From the NCBI GenBank assembly GCA_948537335.1, contig CAOUJG010000002.1, positions 1 to 64,000 of the forward strand: a DNA stretch of 64,000 bases, read 5' to 3'. Numbering within the stretch: position 1 is the stretch's first letter; every line of letters starts with the position of its first letter. The DNA comes from an uncultured Eubacteriales bacterium. Its GTDB lineage: Bacteria; Bacillota; Clostridia; Oscillospirales; Acutalibacteraceae. This document shows positions 36,035 through 44,338 of this stretch, in pieces. Position numbers and translations under genes: made by a program. Under the pieces are notes generated by a model that was not told where the DNA came from, did no database searches, and saw only the letters and a list, made by a program, of their open reading frames with translations.

Positions 36035-37186
36035 ATGAAATTTTTTAAGACAAGCAAAAAGGGCGATTATTCGGCGGTTCAGACGGTTAATGCACCGGCA
36101 AAGAAACATCCGTTTTATGAGCTGAGCGCCTACAACCCCAGGGCCGAGGCCGAATACGAGCTGTACACGTTGCTGCGCGAGGCGGTGCCTATTATAGATG
36201 CAGCTATCTGCAAGACTGTACGGCTGGTGGGGAGTTTCAAGATTGAGTGCGAGGACAGTGAGGTTGAGACGCTGCTGAATCGGTTTATCTCTCATGTGAA
36301 GGTGAACGCCAGCGAGAGCGGTCTGAATGCGTTTATTTCGACGTACCTGGATCAGATGCTGACTTACGGCACGGCCGTTGGCGAGATTGTTCCGAATGCT
36401 CTGAACACCGATGTAGCCGCGCTTTACAATGCCTCTTTGAAGGACGTTAAGCTGCAAAATGGTCGGAATCCTCTGAACTTGGAGGTTTGCAGAAGGGACA
36501 GCAATGGCAAGGCTATTCCGCTGCCGCACCAGAACTTGCTTTTGGTGACGCCCCTTAAACCCGAGCCCGGCAAGATTTACGGCACGTCGATTTTGAAGGG
36601 ATTGCCGTTTATAAGCGGGATTCTGCTCAACATTTATTATAGCGTCAACGCGAACTGGGAGCGGGTGGGTAATGTCCGCTTTGCTGTTACCTACAAGCCC
36701 GGTCCGGACGCCAGCGAGAAGGCTTATGCGAAAGAACGAGCTATGCAAATCGCCGAAGAATGGGGCCGCGCGATGAACTCTATAAACGGGGTTAGCGATT
36801 TTGTCTCGGTTGGCGACGTGAGTATTAAGGTCATTGGGGCGGACAATCAGGTTTTGGACAGCCAAGTCCCGGTGCGCCAGATGCTAGAGCAAATCGTTGC
36901 AAAGCTAGCTATACCGCCGTTCATTTTGGGACTGTCTTGGTCGACCACAGAGAAAATGTCCGCGCAGCAGGCGGACATCCTGACAAGCGAATTGGAATTT
37001 TATAGACGATGTTTGGACCCGGTGATAGAGAAAATCTGCAACAAATGGCTGGCCTTCAACGGACTCGCGGCGCATTTCAACATTGTTTGGGACAACATCA
37101 ACCTGCAGGACGAGGTAGAAATCGCGAACGCACGGTTAATGTCCGCGCGGGCCGACGAAATTGAAAAAAGATTGGAGAAAGTTTGA
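36035..37186 (+). CDS. Phage portal protein
   Basis: 383-residue portal, forming the twelve-subunit ring through which DNA passes. Features are an N-terminal helical arm, YGTAVGEIVPNA near residue 112, the stem region GLPFISGILLNIYYSVNANWERVGN and the C-terminal helix NIVWDNINLQDEVEIANARLMSARADEIEKRL. It resembles the XkdE/DUF935-like portals of Firmicutes contractile phages. The ATG at 36035 follows GAGGAGTGTGAT, and its TGA overlaps the ATG of the protease gene by one base, indicating coupling. Confidence 0.85.
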   Translation: MKFFKTSKKGDYSAVQTVNAPAKKHPFYELSAYNPRAEAEYELYTLLREAVPIIDAAICKTVRLVGSFKIECEDSEVETLLNRFISHVKVNASESGLNAFISTYLDQMLTYGTAVGEIVPNALNTDVAALYNASLKDVKLQNGRNPLNLEVCRRDSNGKAIPLPHQNLLLVTPLKPEPGKIYGTSILKGLPFISGILLNIYYSVNANWERVGNVRFAVTYKPGPDASEKAYAKERAMQIAEEWGRAMNSINGVSDFVSVGDVSIKVIGADNQVLDSQVPVRQMLEQIVAKLAIPPFILGLSWSTTEKMSAQQADILTSELEFYRRCLDPVIEKICNKWLAFNGLAAHFNIVWDNINLQDEVEIANARLMSARADEIEKRLEKV

Positions 37187-38169
37187 TGAAAGACGGGTAC
37201 GTAATCAAAAGTAGCGAGAAATATGCAGTAAATTCGGGCGATCTGGACTTGATTAATGCTTACAGCCGGCGCAATTTGGGCAAGGATGAGGTTTATATTT
37301 TTTCTGTTGTGCTGTGCGACAACGAAGTTGACAGGGAGTTCGAGAAATTTAGCAAAGAGGCTTTAGAAAAGCTGGCGGATTTGTTTGTTGGCAAGACCGG
37401 GATCACCGATCACGACGCCAAAAGTGAGAATCAGCTTGCGAGGATTTTTGCTTGTAACGTAGAGAAAGTCGACGACAAGGTGAATTCGGTGGGTGAGCAA
37501 TATTATCGACTGGTTGCCAGGGCCTATATGCCGCGGTGCGAGAAGAATAACGACTTTATTTTGGAGATAGATTCGGGGATAAAGAAGGAAGTGAGCGTGG
37601 GCTGCGCCGTGAAGCGCATGACGTGTTCGGTTTGCGGTTGCGACGTTAAAGCCGATCCTTGCGATCACAAAAAGGGCGAAACCTACGATGGCAAGCTGTG
37701 TTACGTTATTTTGAGTGAGCCTTTGGATGCTTACGAATGGTCTTTTGTTGCGGTTCCAGCACAGAAAAATGCAGGTGTTATAAAAATGTTCCGGTCGGGA
37801 GCGAAAGGGGGTGCGAGATCTATGAATAACATTATTAAGTCTATCAAAAACGGCGAGGCTGTGACGATAACCGCAGAGCAGTCGCAAAAACTAGCAGAGT
37901 TGATTGATGAGTTGGAACGTCTTGCAAAGGAAGGAAAAGAATATTACAACGACCTGAAGCGCGAGGTTATGCGCCTTTGTGCCATAACTCAGCCGGAAAT
38001 TAACAGCGAGGTGATGAATAGCGTAGCATCTAAAATGAACGTGGCCGAATTGAAGGCTTTTAAGAAGGCTTTTGAAATTAAGTCCGAAGAAATTTTACCG
38101 GCAAAACCTCAGTTGACGCCATTAAAACGCGATAAAATGACTCAGAAAAACAAGGATTTTAAAATTTAG
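37186..38169 (+). CDS. Prohead protease and scaffold fusion (XkdF-like)
   Basis: 327 residues. The N-terminal two thirds resemble serine prohead proteases: His in TGITDHDAKSENQLARIF near residue 65 and Ser in GIKKEVSVGCAV near residue 133 are the likely catalytic pair. They are followed by a cysteine cluster (CSVCGCD, DPCDHKKG) that could bind zinc and by EWSFVAVPAQ. The last third (about 213-327) is charged and helical, as in scaffolding proteins. A ribosome site and ATG inside the gene (37822) could make this part separately. It starts by overlapping the portal stop (ATGA). Confidence 0.7.
   Translation: MKDGYVIKSSEKYAVNSGDLDLINAYSRRNLGKDEVYIFSVVLCDNEVDREFEKFSKEALEKLADLFVGKTGITDHDAKSENQLARIFACNVEKVDDKVNSVGEQYYRLVARAYMPRCEKNNDFILEIDSGIKKEVSVGCAVKRMTCSVCGCDVKADPCDHKKGETYDGKLCYVILSEPLDAYEWSFVAVPAQKNAGVIKMFRSGAKGGARSMNNIIKSIKNGEAVTITAEQSQKLAELIDELERLAKEGKEYYNDLKREVMRLCAITQPEINSEVMNSVASKMNVAELKAFKKAFEIKSEEILPAKPQLTPLKRDKMTQKNKDFKI
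37822..38169 (+). CDS. Possible nested scaffold protein, in-frame internal start
   Basis: In frame with the protease, an ATG at codon 213 is preceded by AAAGGGGGTG at a spacing of about 9, the best ribosome site within the gene. The product would be 115 residues, helical and charged (NGEAVTITAEQSQKLAELID...), matching a scaffold. Phage lambda C/Nu3 is the known precedent for a nested protease-scaffold pair. Inferred only. Confidence 0.4.
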   Translation: MNNIIKSIKNGEAVTITAEQSQKLAELIDELERLAKEGKEYYNDLKREVMRLCAITQPEINSEVMNSVASKMNVAELKAFKKAFEIKSEEILPAKPQLTPLKRDKMTQKNKDFKI

Positions 38170-38216
38170 GTATTCAATAATAAAAATTAATTAGAAAAAT
38201 TTGGGGGAATGTCAAA

Positions 38217-39233
38217 ATGGCTTTTTACGATTCGATAAAACTAGAAAAAGGTATGTATAACCAGGGCTTGACCAAGGCTTTGGAGTCTATTGACCCATCT
38301 GAAGCATACGAGGGCACCGAGCTTTCGGGCTTGGACGCTTACGAACGTCAGCTAAAGCGCTTTAACATCAAGGTTAAGGGGCAGAACTCGGACGTTTTGG
38401 ACAGCTTCTTTAAAACGACAGATTCAGCCGTGCTATTTCCGGAATTCGTAAAAAGAAGCGTGCTGCAAGGCATGGAGAGCTGCACAGTGCTGCAATCGAT
38501 TGTTGCGACGGTGACTAATGTTGAGAACAACGACTATCGCACGATTAAGTCCACAACGGACGCCACATCCGGCAATGCTATAAATGAGGCAAGTGACTTG
38601 CCTAAAACCACTATCCAGACGAAGTCGAACCTGGTTGCGATGAAGAAAAGAGGCAGAATTATTGCTTCTTCGTACGAGGCATTGCGCCACAAACGGCTGG
38701 ATCTTTTTGCTGTGATGCTTAGAAGAATCGGTGCGGACATCGCAAGAGCTCAGTTGGGCGACGCTGTGGCTGTGTTGCAAAACGGTGACGAAACAGGTAA
38801 CGCGGCGGAGAAGGTTCCTGCAGTTAGCACGAGCGGAATAGCCTATGCTGACTTGGTCGAGTTGTGGGGAAGCTTTACAAATTGCGAGCCAAACGTAATT
38901 TTGGCCAACACCAAGGTAATGCAGGCTCTGCTTGGCATAAAAGAGCTTCAAGATGTGCAAACCTTGAACAGCTTTAAAGGGGCCGAAACAACTCTCACCG
39001 TGCTCGGCGCCAGGTTGTGCAGAGTTAACTCCATAGCAAACGACATTTTGCTTGCTTTGAACAAGGACGACGCTTTAGAGATGGTCATGCTTATGGACGG
39101 CTTGGTAGTCGACTCCGATAAGATGATCGATAAGGATCTTTCTAGGTGCTCGGTAACTTCAACGGTAGGCTTTGCAAAGATTTCGCAAGACTCAGTAAAG
39201 CAAATGGAGTGCACGCCCGGTATAACAGAATAA
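38217..39233 (+). CDS. Major capsid protein
   Basis: 338 residues, HK97-fold-like by size, position and secondary structure pattern. It has an N-terminal charged helical region (about 1-60), a FPEFVKRSVLQGM segment near 77, a long spine helix (RGRIIASSYEALRHKRLDLFAVMLRRIGADIARAQLGDAV near 141-180), a domain with NVILANTKVMQALLG near 225 and a C-terminal strand with DKDLSRCSVTSTVGF. The ATG follows TTGGGGGAATG. The 47-base AT-rich gap before it is the widest in the head module. Confidence 0.85.
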   Translation: MAFYDSIKLEKGMYNQGLTKALESIDPSEAYEGTELSGLDAYERQLKRFNIKVKGQNSDVLDSFFKTTDSAVLFPEFVKRSVLQGMESCTVLQSIVATVTNVENNDYRTIKSTTDATSGNAINEASDLPKTTIQTKSNLVAMKKRGRIIASSYEALRHKRLDLFAVMLRRIGADIARAQLGDAVAVLQNGDETGNAAEKVPAVSTSGIAYADLVELWGSFTNCEPNVILANTKVMQALLGIKELQDVQTLNSFKGAETTLTVLGARLCRVNSIANDILLALNKDDALEMVMLMDGLVVDSDKMIDKDLSRCSVTSTVGFAKISQDSVKQMECTPGITE

Positions 39234-39252
39234 TTTGAAGGGAAGATGAGTT

Positions 39253-39627
39253 TTGGATTTAGAAAAAATTGTGGAGCGATTTGCACTGTTAGCAAGCCTC
39301 AGCAAAGAGGAGTCCGAGGCATTTACATACATCTGCAACGACGCCAAAAACGAGCTCATTTCAAAACTTTTGCCCAACACAGACACAACCATGCACAGCG
39401 AGCGGCTTATTGCCGCCGCTGCTGCTTTGAGCCTTTATCGATACATGCAAGTTAAGGCGCTCAGTCAGACGACGGAGTCCTTTTCGGCCGGCGATATAAC
39501 CGTCAAGGAGAACATGAATCGGGCGGTGGACGTGGCGTATGAGATTTGGCAGAGCGAAAAAGCAAAAATAGCCGACATCTTAAAAGACGACGCGTTTGCG
39601 TTTTGGCGGGTGAAGTGGAATGTTTAG
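39253..39627 (+). CDS. Head-tail connector protein (XkdH-like)
   Basis: 124 residues, mostly helical, in the position of the adaptor that docks to the portal. It begins at a TTG after GGGAAGATGA. SKEESEAFTYICNDAKNELISKLL and RLIAAAAALSLYRYMQVKAL resemble gp6/gp15-type connectors. Function is inferred from order and size. It overlaps the next gene by 8 bases. Confidence 0.6.
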   Translation: MDLEKIVERFALLASLSKEESEAFTYICNDAKNELISKLLPNTDTTMHSERLIAAAAALSLYRYMQVKALSQTTESFSAGDITVKENMNRAVDVAYEIWQSEKAKIADILKDDAFAFWRVKWNV

Positions 39628-39967
39628 CAGCTGTGTTTCGGGCTTGATAAATAAATTCGGGCGGACTGTGACGATTATTCCGGGCGAGGGCGAAGAGATC
39701 TCGACCAAGGCGTTTATTCAGCCACTAAGATACAAGGACTCGAGCAACATGGGCGGTAAGTGCATGAATGTTGGCTATTCGAGCGGGCGGAACTATCTTT
39801 ACATTGGCGACAAGAGCACGAGACTAGATTTGCTGCCGTTTGACACAAAAATCGCAACACCAGACGAAACATACGTGGCCAAACGGGCGCAGGCAGTGTA
39901 TTTGGGCGAGAGTGTCGTGTACGTGTGGGCGATACTACAGGTGTTTGTGGAGGATGAACTTTTATGA
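39620..39967 (+). CDS. Head closure or stopper protein (XkdI-like)
   Basis: 115 residues, a small beta-rich protein (FGRTVTIIPGEGEEISTKAFIQPL, IGDKSTRLDLLPFDTKI) in the slot where head-completion proteins that plug the connector lie. The C-terminus GESVVYVWAILQVF fits the family pattern. Overlaps of 8 and 4 bases with its neighbours point to coupled translation. Assigned by synteny with PBSX. Confidence 0.55.
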   Translation: MFSSCVSGLINKFGRTVTIIPGEGEEISTKAFIQPLRYKDSSNMGGKCMNVGYSSGRNYLYIGDKSTRLDLLPFDTKIATPDETYVAKRAQAVYLGESVVYVWAILQVFVEDELL

Positions 39968-40455
39968 GCGTTTTTAACGATGTTGTCGAGAAGATAAAGC
40001 TGGATCTTTCGCAGAGCACGGGGCTTTCGGGAATTAAATTTGTGGACGCAGACCGAGAAGAAAAGGTGCCAAATCCTATTAAGAATGTCTATGTGTCGCT
40101 GGGGATAAGCAAGATCGATATAAAAGAGGGTGCGCTCAATGCGTATCTTGGCATGACTTCTGTGGGCGAGCAATACGGGAATCACGCTGAGATTTACGTT
40201 GAGATGAAGATATTTGCACCTCGGAAAAACGGTGGCAAACTCTGCTACGACGCCTTTTCGAAAATATACGAGGACCTATTGTACCGCAGACGACTGTATA
40301 ACATCGAGAGCATATCCTGCGAAAAGCCCCGCTACAACAACGATATTTTTTCTTTTGAGCTGGATTGTACCATAAAATTGGCGGTTTATCTTGGTTACGA
40401 GACAGAGGAAATCAGCATAGGCGAGATCACGGTAAAAAAAGGAAGCAAGAGGTGA
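39964..40455 (+). CDS. Tail completion or terminator protein (XkdJ-like)
   Basis: 163 residues, the likely cap that ends tail polymerisation and joins tail to head. An N-terminal helix (FNDVVEKIKLDLSQS) is followed by alternating strands, including AEIYVEMKIFAPRKNGG and IFSFELDCTIKLAVYL. It begins with ATGA overlap on the previous gene and ends four bases before the sheath gene. Assignment rests on position and fold pattern. Confidence 0.6.
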   Translation: MSVFNDVVEKIKLDLSQSTGLSGIKFVDADREEKVPNPIKNVYVSLGISKIDIKEGALNAYLGMTSVGEQYGNHAEIYVEMKIFAPRKNGGKLCYDAFSKIYEDLLYRRRLYNIESISCEKPRYNNDIFSFELDCTIKLAVYLGYETEEISIGEITVKKGSKR

Positions 40456-40459
40456 TTTT

Positions 40460-41509
40460 TTGACTACCATAGCAAAACAGAGGCCGGGCATATACTCCGA
40501 CTACCAGACGTCTGGGGTGTTGTACTCAAAAAAGATGGAGAAAAGCATCGCGATTATAGCGCAGTCCGGGGCGGCGCCGAACACGGTGTATAGCCTGCAA
40601 AAGCTGGCGGACGCCAAGGCGGTGTTTGGAGAGGCGAGCGCCATGTACGCGCTGTACAAAGCCGTGCTAGAGAACGGGGCCGGCAGCATTGCGGCCGTTT
40701 CTGTGAGGGCAAACACGAGCGTGGCGTACGAGGAGGCATTCAAGCTGATAGCTGAGACCGATGGCATTGGCGTTGTGATTTGTGACAGCACAGATTTAGC
40801 GATTCAGCAGTTGTTGGTGCAAAGCGTTATTGAGGCTTCTCAGAGCAAGCGAGAGCGAATCGGGATTTTGGCAGCTGACCGCAATGAATCTGATCTTGCG
40901 GCGTGGGCAAACAATTTTAATAATGAGCGGATCTTATTGGTGGCGCAAAATCCGATAGGCCCACAGGGCGAGGAGTTTTCTGGCTGCATTTTGAGTGCGG
41001 CTATGGCTGCGATAATTTCTCAGCGCACCGATCCATCGCAGTCCTTTAACGGAGCGGGCTTTGAGAATATCTCCAAACTGAGCAAGAACCTTAGTGAGGC
41101 CGAAGTGGACGAGTACATCACGAACGGGATAATTCCGTTTGAGGTTGTGGCCGGGCGAGTAGAAGTCATCCGCGCGGTGACCTCTAGGACGACTACGGAT
41201 GGGGTTGCGGACAAGACCTTCAAAGAGCTGAACACGATTTTGATAATCGACGAGATAATACGGGCGGTCAGAGAGACGCTGCGGGAGAATATCTCAACAG
41301 CGAAAAACAACACTACCACAAGAAGCGCCATAAGCAGCCAAGTGACGGTCAAGTTGCAGGAATTTTTGGATGCAAATGTTATAGAATCGTATGCGGTGCC
41401 GAATGTATATAAGTCCAGCGACGACGCCACTGTGTGCATAGTGGAGCTCGACTTTACCGTTGCACAGGGCATCAACCAGATCCACATAACCGCGAACATA
41501 AACGTTTAG
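40460..41509 (+). CDS. Contractile tail sheath protein (XkdK-like)
   Basis: 349 residues, the contracting outer tube. Features typical of XkdK-type sheaths: N-terminal RPGIYSDYQTSG, KSIAIIAQSGAAPNTV, a domain with VCDSTDLAIQQL and GILAADRNE, and the conserved C-terminal VELDFTVAQGINQIHITANINV that links subunits. The TTG start follows AGAGGTGA. Presence of a sheath means the particle, if made, has a contractile tail. Length is in the short end of the sheath range, as in PBSX. Confidence 0.88.
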   Translation: MTTIAKQRPGIYSDYQTSGVLYSKKMEKSIAIIAQSGAAPNTVYSLQKLADAKAVFGEASAMYALYKAVLENGAGSIAAVSVRANTSVAYEEAFKLIAETDGIGVVICDSTDLAIQQLLVQSVIEASQSKRERIGILAADRNESDLAAWANNFNNERILLVAQNPIGPQGEEFSGCILSAAMAAIISQRTDPSQSFNGAGFENISKLSKNLSEAEVDEYITNGIIPFEVVAGRVEVIRAVTSRTTTDGVADKTFKELNTILIIDEIIRAVRETLRENISTAKNNTTTRSAISSQVTVKLQEFLDANVIESYAVPNVYKSSDDATVCIVELDFTVAQGINQIHITANINV

Positions 41510-41530
41510 AGACAAAGAAGGTGCTGTATT

Positions 41531-41914
41531 ATGCTAAATATAACGTTTCCGACGAGCAAGGACATATATCTGGAGGTGAACGGCAGAAAGCTGGCCGTGG
41601 TCGAGAGCTACAAGGCGAAGTCCACGTGCGAGAGCAAATATATAGAGGCGTTTGGTCAAGACGAGCCGGTGGGCGCCATTGCGGGCAAGATTCATCATAC
41701 GGTGGAGCTTTCGCGGGTGTACGCTTGCGAAGAGAATTTGAGCAATCGCGTTAACTTTTATGAGCTGCATAATTTTAATTTGGTCATTGTGAAGCCCGAC
41801 AGAAAGATAATTTACTCTGGTTGCGAGTGGTCGGGCATCAATGAGTCGGCGTCGATAAACAGCTCTGTGTTGGAGAACGTGACTCTAATCGCGACCAAGA
41901 GGATGGAGGTTTAG
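41531..41914 (+). CDS. Tail tube protein (XkdM-like)
   Basis: 127 residues, the inner tube subunit. It has the KDIYLEVNGRKLAVVESYKAKS strand pair and the later YELHNFNLVIVKPDRKIIYSGCEWSGI segment common to XkdM/FII-type tubes. It ends four bases before the chaperone gene. The start ATG follows AAAGAAGGTGC. Confidence 0.82.
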   Translation: MLNITFPTSKDIYLEVNGRKLAVVESYKAKSTCESKYIEAFGQDEPVGAIAGKIHHTVELSRVYACEENLSNRVNFYELHNFNLVIVKPDRKIIYSGCEWSGINESASINSSVLENVTLIATKRMEV

Positions 41915-41918
41915 CTCG

Positions 41919-42311
41919 TTGGAGAAGGCAGTAAAAGAGTTTGAGGTGCACAAGGGGAAGATCCGGCGGCAGGTGAGCCTGCGCAAAAACAAGCGGGCGT
42001 ACATAAACTTGCTGTCGGTCTACGACATGCTGGTGTGCGAAAAAATGGCGCAAACACTGACTTTAAAGCTGATCAACGATGGTTTTGAACGCGAAAAGGC
42101 AGCTCCAGTGGCAGAAAACGCGTGTCTATGCGTGATGAGCCTGACGGATTATAGCGTTAACCCGATTTTTAGTAACACCAACGAGCTGATGACTACTCTG
42201 ACGCCCGAAGACATGCTAACTGTGGCGAGGGAATATAGCGCGCTTAGGCGGGACTACGTTGGTTTTGACGTGCTGGGGAGCCTTGAGATTGAGCAGCTAA
42301 AAAAAAATTAA
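41919..42311 (+). CDS. Tail assembly chaperone, upstream part (XkdN-like)
   Basis: 130 residues from a TTG behind GGATGGAGG. It sits directly after the tube gene, where tail chaperones lie in all long-tailed phages. It is helical, with YINLLSVYDMLVCEKMAQTL in its first half. Its last codons contain the slippery run A-AAA-AAA (42299-42305) before the TAA, and the -1 frame stays open into the next gene. It is thus the counterpart of gpG, with a gpGT-like fusion as the second product. Confidence 0.75.
   Translation: MEKAVKEFEVHKGKIRRQVSLRKNKRAYINLLSVYDMLVCEKMAQTLTLKLINDGFEREKAAPVAENACLCVMSLTDYSVNPIFSNTNELMTTLTPEDMLTVAREYSALRRDYVGFDVLGSLEIEQLKKN
42299..42305 (+). promoter_or_regulatory. Putative -1 ribosomal frameshift site
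   Basis: In the reading frame of the chaperone the sequence is A AAA AAA, the canonical X XXY YYZ form, six bases before the stop codon at 42309. The -1 frame has no stop from here to 42542, giving a fused protein of 208 residues. Frameshifting at this place is conserved in tailed phages. Confidence 0.65.
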
Positions 42312-42337
42312 ATACACCGTTTCAAAGAGCAAGGTGG

Positions 42338-42544
42338 GTGATATTGCAGCGGTTCAACAAGTTGCCGAGCGAGCCCGCCGCTAGGGCCATGACAGAATCC
42401 GACTACTTGTATTGCTACATAAACATGGTGCTCGACGATGAGGCAAACTCGCGAGGGGACGGCCGCCAAGAGTACGTGTTTAACGAGAGCTTCGATTTAG
42501 ACGAATATAAAAGAAAGTGCGGTGTTGAGAATGCAGATATTTGA
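42338..42544 (+). CDS. Tail assembly chaperone, downstream part (T region)
   Basis: 68 residues if started alone at GTG 42338 (or 66 from TTG 42344), but the frame is open upstream to the slippery run, so it is probably made mainly as the C-terminal 79 residues of the frameshift fusion. It contains ESDYLYCYINMVLDDEANSR and an acidic FNESFDLDEYKRKC segment. In lambda the T part recruits the tape measure. A short spacer of 26 bases separates the two genes. Confidence 0.6.
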   Translation: MILQRFNKLPSEPAARAMTESDYLYCYINMVLDDEANSRGDGRQEYVFNESFDLDEYKRKCGVENADI

Positions 42545-42851
42545 AGGGATCCTGAGGCAATATGCGCAGATTTCGGCCAGGAACAGCCAGTACAAAAACA
42601 GCATACAGAATTTTGATTTTAGCCAGATTCAGCCTCAAAGCCAAACGAGCGTTGCTAATATGAGCACAGATCCCGACATGACGACATTTAGTGGCGTTGG
42701 AGATATGACGATGCCAAGCGTGGCCGGGTACGGTGGCGAATCTGCGGGCGAGGGTTTTAGCGACATAAAAGAGGTTTACGAGAAGATGGAGTTTGACGCG
42801 ATGCGCTACAACAGGAATTTTGACACGCAGACTGGAGCGGAGAATATATGA
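42531..42851 (+). CDS. Small protein in the tape-measure position, about 106 residues
   Basis: From ATG 42531 (GTG 42522 and TTG 42525 are alternatives). A short N-terminal helix (FEGILRQYAQISARNSQYKNSI) is followed by a low-complexity Gln/Ser/Met/Gly middle and a C-terminal helix (FSDIKEVYEKMEFDAMRY). It occupies the exact slot between chaperone and LysM baseplate gene where PBSX has the tape measure gene xkdO (over 1300 codons). It overlaps both neighbours (14 bases and ATGA), so no recent deletion scar is visible. It has no transmembrane stretch. Either it is a miniature tape measure or the tape measure is absent. Confidence 0.6.
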   Translation: MQIFEGILRQYAQISARNSQYKNSIQNFDFSQIQPQSQTSVANMSTDPDMTTFSGVGDMTMPSVAGYGGESAGEGFSDIKEVYEKMEFDAMRYNRNFDTQTGAENI

Positions 42852-43372
42852 ACTTGAACGTGATGAAATTTAAGGATTACATTTGGCCGCACAACCCGTC
42901 GACGCTAGAGATTGCGGTGAGGAGAGACATAAAAGAAGTGATGATCCCGTTTCGGGGGAGCATGATGCAGGATTATGGACGGGAAAAGCGCGTGGTTTCG
43001 GGGAGCGGACAGTTTTTTGGAGAGGGTTGCGCCGATCAGTATGGGGCACTGTTTAGCGTATTCAAGCAGGGCGGCAGCGGATATCTGTCTTTGCCGGGGC
43101 TGGAGTCGTTTTTGGCGGTCTTTAAGGCACTAGAGCTGACGGGAACTTACCTGCCAAACAGCGTCAGCTACAGCTTTGAGTTTTGGGAGGACTTGACGCA
43201 GAGCACAGCGAGTCTGACGGCGCAGGAGGACTTCTACACGGTGCTAGAGGGTGACACGCTTTGGAGCATTGCGGCTAGGTTCGAAGTCCCGGCAGAGCAG
43301 CTGTTGTCGCTTAACAGGAACATAAAAAGCCCGAACCAGCTAGAATTAGGCGAGAGGGTAAGATTACGATGA
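42848..43372 (+). CDS. LysM-containing baseplate or tail-hub protein (XkdP-like)
   Basis: 174 residues. The N-terminal two thirds are the gp53-like part (FKDYIWPHNPSTLEIAVRR, FGEGCADQYGALFSVFKQGGSGYLSLPG). The C-terminal 45 residues form a LysM motif (YTVLEGDTLWSIAARFEVPAEQLLSLNR, ending LGERVRLR). XkdP proteins join the tail tube to the baseplate. Coupled by ATGA overlaps on both sides. Confidence 0.8.
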   Translation: MNLNVMKFKDYIWPHNPSTLEIAVRRDIKEVMIPFRGSMMQDYGREKRVVSGSGQFFGEGCADQYGALFSVFKQGGSGYLSLPGLESFLAVFKALELTGTYLPNSVSYSFEFWEDLTQSTASLTAQEDFYTVLEGDTLWSIAARFEVPAEQLLSLNRNIKSPNQLELGERVRLR

Positions 43373-44331
43373 TATACGTAGCGACGACGTCGTCCGGAGC
43401 GCAGCGGAACCTGGGCCCGGCCTACAGCGTACAGATAAATAAGTCCCGCGAGGCGCCTGCAGACAGTTTGACTGCAGTTTTTTTTAGCAAAGAAAATCAC
43501 CCGGAGTACAAGAGCATCGCAGTCTACGCGGAAGAGGCATCGCAGCTGTTTTTTGACGGTGTCGTGGACGAGCAGAAATTTGAAGTAACCGCAACGGGGT
43601 GCTTTTTGACGATAGAATCCAGAAGCAAGGCTGCAGTGTTGATCGATAACGAAGCGACTCCCCAGACCTACAAACGCCCGTCGCTGGATATAATCTTTAG
43701 GCGGCACATAAAGCCCTACGGATTTAGCGCGATTAACGGCGAGCAGTCGAGCTTTAACGCGACGATTGAGGTGGAGAAGGGCATGAGCGAGTGGGACGTT
43801 TTGGAGCTTTTTTGCAGCGTTTGCCTTAATAGCTTTCCGATTGTGAATGCGGACGGAACCATCGATATTGCGGGCGACACGGACTCCAGACCGCTGATGT
43901 TTTCGAATTCTTCTAGCGGGGGCGTCAATTATAGCGCGATAAGCCAGAAGTACAGCCGATACAAGCTGATTTCGGAGATCACGGTCTGCGAGCAATATAG
44001 TGCGATTTACGCGGCCACGATTAGGGATCAGGGGCTCATCGACCGTGGCATCAGCCGGCGGAAGTTCATTAGCATGTCGGAGGACACTATTACTGGGATT
44101 TCTGACAAGAAGGTTTCGGTGAAAACCGCGGAGCAGATGATTGAGAACGCCAAGAGGAAGTTTTGCGAAATTACGGTAAAATGCCCCAACGCGGTGCAGG
44201 CGAAGATCGGGACCCGATGCCAGATAAACGACGACATACTGGGAAAGATAGAGGGTCTGAAAATTTACGAAGTAGAGTACAAACTCAGCAGGGCCGGCGA
44301 GTTTACCACGATAACGTTGCTAAAGGAGTGA
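43369..44331 (+). CDS. Baseplate hub protein, gpD/late control D-like (XkdQ-like)
   Basis: 320 residues, the gp27-like hub under the tail tube. It has an N-terminal strand-rich domain (YSVQINKSREAPADSLTAVFF, VDEQKFEV), the middle helix-rich region (EVEKGMSEWDVLELFCSVCLNSFPIVNADGTIDIAG) and the C-terminal KVSVKTAEQMIENAKRKF domain. The order after the LysM gene supports the call. It overlaps the preceding gene by 4 bases. Confidence 0.8.
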   Translation: MIYVATTSSGAQRNLGPAYSVQINKSREAPADSLTAVFFSKENHPEYKSIAVYAEEASQLFFDGVVDEQKFEVTATGCFLTIESRSKAAVLIDNEATPQTYKRPSLDIIFRRHIKPYGFSAINGEQSSFNATIEVEKGMSEWDVLELFCSVCLNSFPIVNADGTIDIAGDTDSRPLMFSNSSSGGVNYSAISQKYSRYKLISEITVCEQYSAIYAATIRDQGLIDRGISRRKFISMSEDTITGISDKKVSVKTAEQMIENAKRKFCEITVKCPNAVQAKIGTRCQINDDILGKIEGLKIYEVEYKLSRAGEFTTITLLKE

Positions 44332-44338
44332 TGAGGGC

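Noticed and set aside
35651..36865. 404-codon minus-strand frame across terminase and portal genes
   Set aside because: It spans two confident phage genes on the other strand and shows no recognisable motif.
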